In this document: piece after piece, positions 59,677 to 64,000 of the stretch | How the letters are laid out: each line of letters opens with the position of its first letter | How positions within the stretch are numbered: the stretch's first letter is position 1 | DNA from: Chersky-840 sp035604715 | GTDB taxonomy: Bacteria > Actinomycetota > Acidimicrobiia > Acidimicrobiales > UBA8190 | Assembly (NCBI GenBank): GCA_963731665.1 | Contig: CAVSWP010000011.1 | Coordinates: 620,001 to 684,000 of the forward strand | Length of the DNA: 64,000 nucleotides | Direction: 5' to 3' | Notes under the pieces: model-generated | What the model saw: only the letters and a program-made list of their open reading frames with translations | What the model was told of the DNA's origin: nothing | Databases searched by the model: none | Translations under genes and position numbers: made by a program

Positions 59677-60893
59677 CCGGAGCCGACGTCATGAACGCCG
59701 ACGCCGGGGCCGGGGTCCACTACAGCCCCTACGACTACGCCGTCCACGAGGACCCCTACCCGACCTACGCGCGCCTGCGCGCCGAGGCGCCGCTGTACCG
59801 CAACGACGAATTCGACTTCTGGGCCCTGTCGCGCCACGCGGATGTGCTGGCCGCCTTCCGCGACCCCGCCCACCTGTCCAACCGCTTCGGCGTGACCCTC
59901 GACCCCGCCGCCTACGGCCCCCACGCCCACAAGTCCATGTCGTTCCTGGCCATGGACCCGCCCCGCCACACCCGCATGCGCTCACTGGTGTCCAAGGCCT
60001 TCACCACCCGGCGGGTGGCCGAGCTCGAGCCCGAGATCCGCGCCCTGGCCGTCCACTACCTGGACGCGGCCATCGACATGCAGTCCTTCGACATGGTGGG
60101 CGACGTGGCCGGCAAGCTCCCCATGGACGTCATCTCGCAGATGATCGGCGTCCCCGCCGCCGACCGGGCCGAGGTCCGGCGCCTGGCCGACCTGCTGGTG
60201 CACCGAGAAGAAGGGGTCTTCGACGTGCCGGCCGAAGGCATGGAGGCCGCCCTCGTGCTGGCCGGGTACTTCGCCGACATGGTCACCGAGCGCCGCACGG
60301 CCCGGCGCGACGACCTCACCTCGGGGCTGATCGACGCCGACATCGACGGCGACCGGCTCAGCGACGACGAGATCATCTCGTTTCTCTTCCTCATGGTGGT
60401 GGCCGGCAACGAGACGACCACCAAGCTGCTCGCCAACGCCTGGTACTGGGCCTGGCGGTTCCCCGACCAGAAGGCCAAGGCGTTGACCGACGCCCGGCGC
60501 GCCCCGGCGTGGGTGGAGGAGACCCTGCGCTACGACACCTCCTCGCAGATGCTGCTGCGGGTCACCACCGGCGACGTGGAACTGCTCGGCACCGTGCTCC
60601 CCGAGGGCGAGCGCGTCCTGCTGCTGGTGGGCTCGGCCAACCGCGACGCCGAGGTCTTCGGGGACCCCGACCGCTACGACCTCGACCGCGACACCTCCAA
60701 GCTCATCAGCTTCGGCGGCGGCCGACATTTCTGTCTGGGGGCACCCCTGGCCCGGCTCGAGGCGCGCGTCATGCTCGAGGAGCTGGTGGCCCGGGTGGCC
60801 GACTACGACATCGACGGCCCCGGGGCGCGCCGGGTCCACTCCATCAACGTGCGGGGGTTCGCCAGCCTCCCCACCACCGTCACGGCGCGCTGA
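59673..60893 (+). CDS. Cytochrome P450 (CYP123-like position)
   Basis: 406 residues; GTG 59673 overlaps the TetR stop by 4 nt (an ATG at 59691 is an alternative). Motifs: RHADVLAAFRDPAHLSNRFG, MDPPRHTRMRSLVSKAFT, I-helix VVAGNETTTKLL, ExxR in EETLRYD, and heme loop FGGGRHFCLGAPLARLE with axial Cys. Soluble bacterial P450, class I, needing a ferredoxin; the ferredoxin at 63093 is a candidate. In M. tuberculosis the equivalent place in the CYP51 locus is held by CYP123 (Rv0766c); I infer position only, not the same CYP family. Confidence 0.93.
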   Translation: MTGADVMNADAGAGVHYSPYDYAVHEDPYPTYARLRAEAPLYRNDEFDFWALSRHADVLAAFRDPAHLSNRFGVTLDPAAYGPHAHKSMSFLAMDPPRHTRMRSLVSKAFTTRRVAELEPEIRALAVHYLDAAIDMQSFDMVGDVAGKLPMDVISQMIGVPAADRAEVRRLADLLVHREEGVFDVPAEGMEAALVLAGYFADMVTERRTARRDDLTSGLIDADIDGDRLSDDEIISFLFLMVVAGNETTTKLLANAWYWAWRFPDQKAKALTDARRAPAWVEETLRYDTSSQMLLRVTTGDVELLGTVLPEGERVLLLVGSANRDAEVFGDPDRYDLDRDTSKLISFGGGRHFCLGAPLARLEARVMLEELVARVADYDIDGPGARRVHSINVRGFASLPTTVTAR

Positions 60894-60910
60894 GAGAGAC
60901 TGCCCCGCCC

Positions 60911-61722
60911 ATGCCCAGGTCGCGATTCGTCGCCCACCCCGAACGACGGCCGATCGGTGGTGACCGGCGCCTCCTCGGGGATCGGAGCCGCCACCGCCGA
61001 AGCCCTGGCGGCCGCCGGGCACCCCGTGGTGCTGGGGGCCCGCCGGGTCGAGAAATGCGAGGAGGTGGCGGCGGGCATCCGCGCCGCCGGGGGCGAGGCG
61101 CACGTGCTCCGGCTCGACCTCGCCGAGGCGCCGTCGGTGGAGGAGTTCGCCCGCGTCGCCGAGGAGGCGGTGGGACCGATCGACATCGTGGTGGTCAGCG
61201 CCGGGCACGCCGAGCCCGGGACGGCGCTCGACACGGCCCCCAAGGACTTCGCCCACACCGTGGAGGTCAACCTCCTCGGAGCCCACCGTCTGGTCGCCGC
61301 GCTCGGGCCCGCCATGGTGGAGCGCCACCACGGTGACCTCGTCTTCGTCAGCTCCGACATCGTCCGCGCCCCCCGGCCCCTGATGGCCGCCTACATGGCT
61401 TCGAAGTGGGGGCTCGAGGGGTTCGTACGGGCGCTCGCCGCTCGAGCTCGAGGGCACCGGCGTGCGGGCCACAATCGTCCGGCCCGGCCAGACCCTCACC
61501 GGGATGGGGACGGACTGGGACCCCGACACGACCGCCGAGGTGCTCGGCGAGTGGGTCCGTTTCGGTACCGCCCGCCACGACCATTTCCTGCGACCCCCGG
61601 CCGTGGCGGCCGCCGTGTTGGCGGCCGTGTCGACGCCGCCGGGGACACATCTCCCCTTGATCGAGGTCCAGCCCGAGGCACCCGTCGGGTGGGACGACGA
61701 CAGCACAGGAGGCACACCATGA
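60911..61722 (+). CDS. SDR family oxidoreductase (Rv0765c-like; two apparent frameshifts)
   Basis: ATG 60911 (MPRSRFVAHPERRPI) breaks at ~60956 (GG for G) into the frame VVTGASSGIGAATAEALA, which continues through LDLAEAPSVEEFARVAEE, VVVSAGHAEPG, FVSSDIVRAPRPLMAAYMASKWG and EGFVRALAA. It breaks again at ~61440-61443, and the third frame reads ELEGTGVRATIVRPGQTLTG to STGGTP. Dropping two bases gives 810 nt, 269 residues. Ser/Tyr-x3-Lys catalytic set is present (S...YMASK). Its last 4 nt overlap the CYP51 start. Both breaks are single-base insertions and look like sequence errors. Confidence 0.85.
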
Positions 61723-63096
61723 CCGTCGACGTCGGACTGCGCGAGCCGCCCCAGGTCTCGGGGGGACAAGGTGAACACGGCCACCTCGACGAGCTGCGCG
61801 TCGACCCCATCGCCCTCATGCGGCGCGTGCGCGACGAGTGCGGCGACGTGGGCCAGTTCCGCCTCGCCGATCGCGACGTGGTGCTGCTCACCGGGGCGGA
61901 GGCCAACGAGCTGTTCTTCCGGGCCCCCGAGGAGGTGCTCGACCAGGCCGAGGCGTACCCGTTCATGACACCCATCTTCGGCGAGGGCGTGGTCTTCGAC
62001 GCACCTCCCGAGCGCCGGCGCGAGATGCTCCACAACCAGGCGCTGCGCGACAAGTTCATGCGCGGCCACGCCGCCACCATCGCCGAGGAGGTCGAGGCCA
62101 TGGTGGGGGGTTGGGCCGACGAGGGGACGATCGACCTCCTCGACTGGTTCGCCGAGCTCACCATCTACACCTCCTCGGCCTGTCTCATCGGGCGCAAGTT
62201 CCGCCACGAGCTCGACCGCCGCTTCGCCGAGCTGTACCACGACCTCGAGCAGGGCACCGACGCCATCGCCTACGTCGACCCCTACGCGCCCATCGAGAGC
62301 TTCCGCCGCCGCGACGAGGCCCGGCTCGGGCTCGTGGACCTCGTCCAGGGGATCATGGACCGCCGCGCCGAAGGTCCCGGCCGCCACCGACGACGACCGC
62401 GACCTGCTCGACGTGTTGATGTCGATCCGCGACGAGGACGGCACGCCCCGCTTCAGCACCGACCTGGTCACGGGCATGTTCATCTCGATGATGTTCGCCG
62501 GCCACCACACCACCTCGGGCACCGCGGCGTGGACGCTCATCGAGCTGCTGCGCCACCCGGGCGAGCTCGACGCGGTGCGTGCCGAGCTCGACGAGCTCTA
62601 CGCCCACGGCGAGGAGGTCAGCTACCAGGCGCTGCGGGACATGCCCCGACTGGAGTCGGCCATCAAGGAGGCGCTGCGCCTGCACCCTCCGCTCATCCTG
62701 GTGCTGCGGGTCGTGAAGGAGGAGCTCGAGGTCGAGGGGTACCGGATCGCGGCGGGCAAGTTCGTGGGAGCGAGCCCGGCGGTGTCGAACCGCATCGCCG
62801 AGGACTTCCCCGACCCCGACGCCTTCGTGCCCGAGCGCTACCTCGAGCCCCGCGCCGAGGACCGAGCCAACCCGTGGACGTGGATCCCCTTCGGGGCGGG
62901 GCGCCACCGCTGTGTGGGGGCGCCCTTCGCCATGATGCAGCTGAAGGCCATCTTCTCGGTGCTGTTGCGTCACTGGGAGTTCGAACTGGCCCAGCCGTCG
63001 GACACCTACCGCAACGACCACTCCAAGATGGTCGTCCAGCTGGCCCAACCCTGTGTGGCCCGGTTCCACCGCCGCACCCCGGGGTCCGCCCCGTGA
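61719..63096 (+). CDS. cyp51: Sterol 14-alpha-demethylase CYP51 (one apparent frameshift near 62371)
   Basis: ATG 61719. The first frame matches M. tuberculosis CYP51 nearly throughout by memory: QVSGGQGEHGHLDELRVDPI, RVRDECGDVGQF, AYPFMTPIFGEGVVFDA, FAELTIYTSSACLIGRKFR, YVDPYAPIESFRRRDEA. After DRRAE it continues one base over as VPAATDDDRDLLDVLMSI, then FISMMFAGHHTTSGTAAWTL (I helix), KEALRLHPP (ExxR), heme loop FGAGRHRCVGAPFAMMQ (Cys398), and NDHSKMVVQLAQP. Removing one base (extra A or G in GAAGGTC) gives 1377 nt, 458 residues. Removes the 14-alpha methyl group from sterols with O2 and ferredoxin. Ferredoxin follows immediately. Confidence 0.93.
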
Positions 63097-63287
63097 AGGT
63101 GATCGTCGACCGCGACCTGTGCCAGGGACACGGCGTGTGCGAGTCCGAGGCTCCGGCGGTGTTCACGGTGTCGAAGAAGGGGACCGTCGAGATCCTCGAC
63201 GAGTCGCCGCCCGAGGACCTGCGCGCCCAGGTCGAGGCGGCGGTGAGTTTCTGTCCCACCCATGCCCTACGGATCGAGGAGGACTGA
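63093..63287 (+). CDS. Small [3Fe-4S] ferredoxin, CYP51 partner
   Basis: 64 residues; GTG 63093 overlaps the CYP51 stop by 4 nt. Cluster ligands: Cys10 and Cys16 in DLCQGHGVCESEAP (C-x2-H-x2-C), Cys54 in SFCPTHAL. This is the actinobacterial P450 ferredoxin pattern and the same gene order as the CYP51-ferredoxin pair of M. tuberculosis (Rv0764c-Rv0763c). Supplies electrons to CYP51 and possibly the other P450; a ferredoxin reductase is not in the window. Confidence 0.95.
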   Translation: MKVIVDRDLCQGHGVCESEAPAVFTVSKKGTVEILDESPPEDLRAQVEAAVSFCPTHALRIEED

Positions 63288-63288
63288 C

Positions 63289-63844
63289 ATGCCCGCGTTC
63301 GCGTACGACGAGCTCGAGGAGATGGTGCAACGCTGGCTGGAGGTCAACCGCCGCGCCCAGGAGGCCGGCGACTGGCGGCCCATGTCCGAGATGTACACCG
63401 AGGACGCCACCTACGGCTGGAACATCGGGCCCCACGAGGAGTTCATGGCCGTGGGGCGCGACGAGATCCGCGACATCGCGCTGGGCCTCGAGATGGGCGG
63501 CCTCGACGGGTGGACGTACCCGTACCAGAAGGTGCTCATCGACCCCCAGCAGGGCGAGATCATCGGCCTGTGGAAGCAGGTCGCCGACTCGACGCGGCCC
63601 GACGGGTCGCCGCTACGTGATCGCCGGGCTCGGTGGGAGCTGGTTCCGCTACGCCGGGAACTGGCAGTGGTCGTGGCAGCGCGACTTCTTCGACGTCGGC
63701 AACGCCACGTCCCTGTTCATCGAGATGATCAGGGCCGACGCCCTCTCTGACGGCATGCGCCGGCGCATGGAGCGCGCCGCCTCGGGCGAGTTGCTGCCCG
63801 GGCACTACCCGCTAGGGAAGGCGCCCGCCGATCTTTGGGACTAG
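63289..63844 (+). CDS. NTF2-like (SnoaL-type) protein, CYP51 locus (one apparent frameshift)
   Basis: ATG 63289, 1 nt after the ferredoxin stop. Frame one carries FAYDELEEMVQRWLEVNRRAQEAGDW, MSEMYTEDATYGWNIGPHEEFMAVGRDEIRDIALGLEM. After ADSTRPDG it continues one base over as RRYVIAGLGGSWFRYAG and AASGELLPGHYPLGKAPADLW, ending at 63844. Removing one G of GGGT near 63604-63607 gives 555 nt, 184 residues. SnoaL/NTF2 fold; the position matches Rv0762c or Rv0760c (the latter a steroid-binding NTF2 protein) in the M. tuberculosis locus. Function unproven. Confidence 0.85.
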
Positions 63845-63884
63845 GGCGCCGGGTGCACGCCCGTGAGCCGGTGGGAAGCGTTCG

Positions 63885-64000
63885 TCACTCCGGGGGCGGG
63901 AGCCCGATGGGGTTGGGCGTCGGGAGCGCCCCGGTCGAGCCGATGGCGGCGGCCAGTGGACCGAGCACGGCGCGCAGCGACTCGGTGCCGTCGTCGCCCA
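63885..64000 (-). CDS. C-terminal end of a gene running in from the right edge
   Basis: On the minus strand a frame is open from the window edge to a TGA at 63885-63887, giving GDDGTESLRAVLGPLAAAIG, a short Pro-rich tail and NPIGLPPPE. Only 37 residues are seen; codon use is like its neighbours, but no family can be named. Confidence 0.45.
   Translation of the reverse strand, partial: GDDGTESLRAVLGPLAAAIGSTGALPTPNPIGLPPPE

Noticed and set aside
1..64000. Prophage, transposon, plasmid or defence island
   Set aside because: No integrase, transposase, phage structural, toxin-antitoxin or restriction genes were seen; base composition and codon use look even throughout.

Overview
High-GC actinobacterial DNA with dense gene packing, many GTG starts and at least sixteen stop/start overlaps of exactly 4 nt (ATGA or GTGA). 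An aa3-type cytochrome oxidase cluster, a CYP51 locus like that of Mycobacterium tuberculosis, FadA5-like and alpha-methylacyl-CoA racemase genes, and Baeyer-Villiger and Rieske oxygenases suggest a free-living, aerobic, lipid/steroid-catabolising member of Actinomycetota. Acidimicrobiia is my guess; it is an inference and no marker gene proves it. I see no rRNA, transposase, phage gene or CRISPR array. No gene-free stretch exceeds 300 bases; the longest are 5492-5706, 50960-51178, 28255-28445 and 43651-43840.

Layout. 0-5.5 kb: mixed redox and small-molecule enzymes (aldo/keto reductase, amine oxidase, Gfo/Idh/MocA, GNAT, cupin, LLM flavoprotein). 5.7-15.7 kb: secreted and envelope proteins (eight-unit cysteine-paired repeat protein, L,D-transpeptidase, a secreted He_PIG protein), a DJ-1/GlxA regulatory pair and a GH38 alpha-mannosidase. 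15.7-28.3 kb: respiratory block. ctaB, a SCO protein and an unknown membrane protein lie on the + strand. Converging on them is a minus-strand run of a membrane-SCO fusion, a lipoprotein, CtaG, a CuA-like cupredoxin, ctaC, ctaD, ctaE, a 37-residue membrane peptide and a second CtaG-like protein. 28.4-33 kb: Ser/Thr kinase, beta-carbonic anhydrase, SDR and Baeyer-Villiger-type monooxygenase. 33-37 kb: etfB-etfA-ETF:quinone oxidoreductase, the route that takes electrons from acyl-CoA oxidation to the quinone pool. 37-40 kb: secreted GH31 glycosidase. 40.1-46.3 kb: divergent steroid/fatty-acid side-chain cluster (acyl-CoA synthetase, FadA5-like thiolase, Rieske oxygenase, alpha-methylacyl-CoA racemase). 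46.3-54 kb: membrane protein, an 11-repeat Ig-like surface protein divergent from a PAS-GGDEF-EAL protein, and tRNA-Arg(ACG). 54-64 kb: divergent CYP51 locus. Enoyl-CoA hydratase, SDR, carboxymuconolactone decarboxylase-like protein, aldehyde dehydrogenase and 3-hydroxyisobutyrate-dehydrogenase-like protein lie on one side. An unknown protein, TetR, P450, SDR, CYP51, ferredoxin and NTF2-like protein lie on the other.

The genes fit together as aerobic catabolism of sterol-like or branched lipids: oxygenases and CoA-pathway enzymes produce reduced ETF and NADH, and ETF-QO and the cytochrome oxidase dispose of the electrons. Two points are unusual. First, the oxidase subunit I lacks the canonical D- and K-channel residues and sits beside a cupredoxin with a degenerate CuA motif. 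Second, six genes (33.0-36.2 and 60.9-63.8 kb) carry eight frame breaks. Every break is a +1 insertion and seven of the eight are compatible with homopolymer over-calls, so the underlying genes are probably intact and the sequence slightly wrong. I list these genes at full span.
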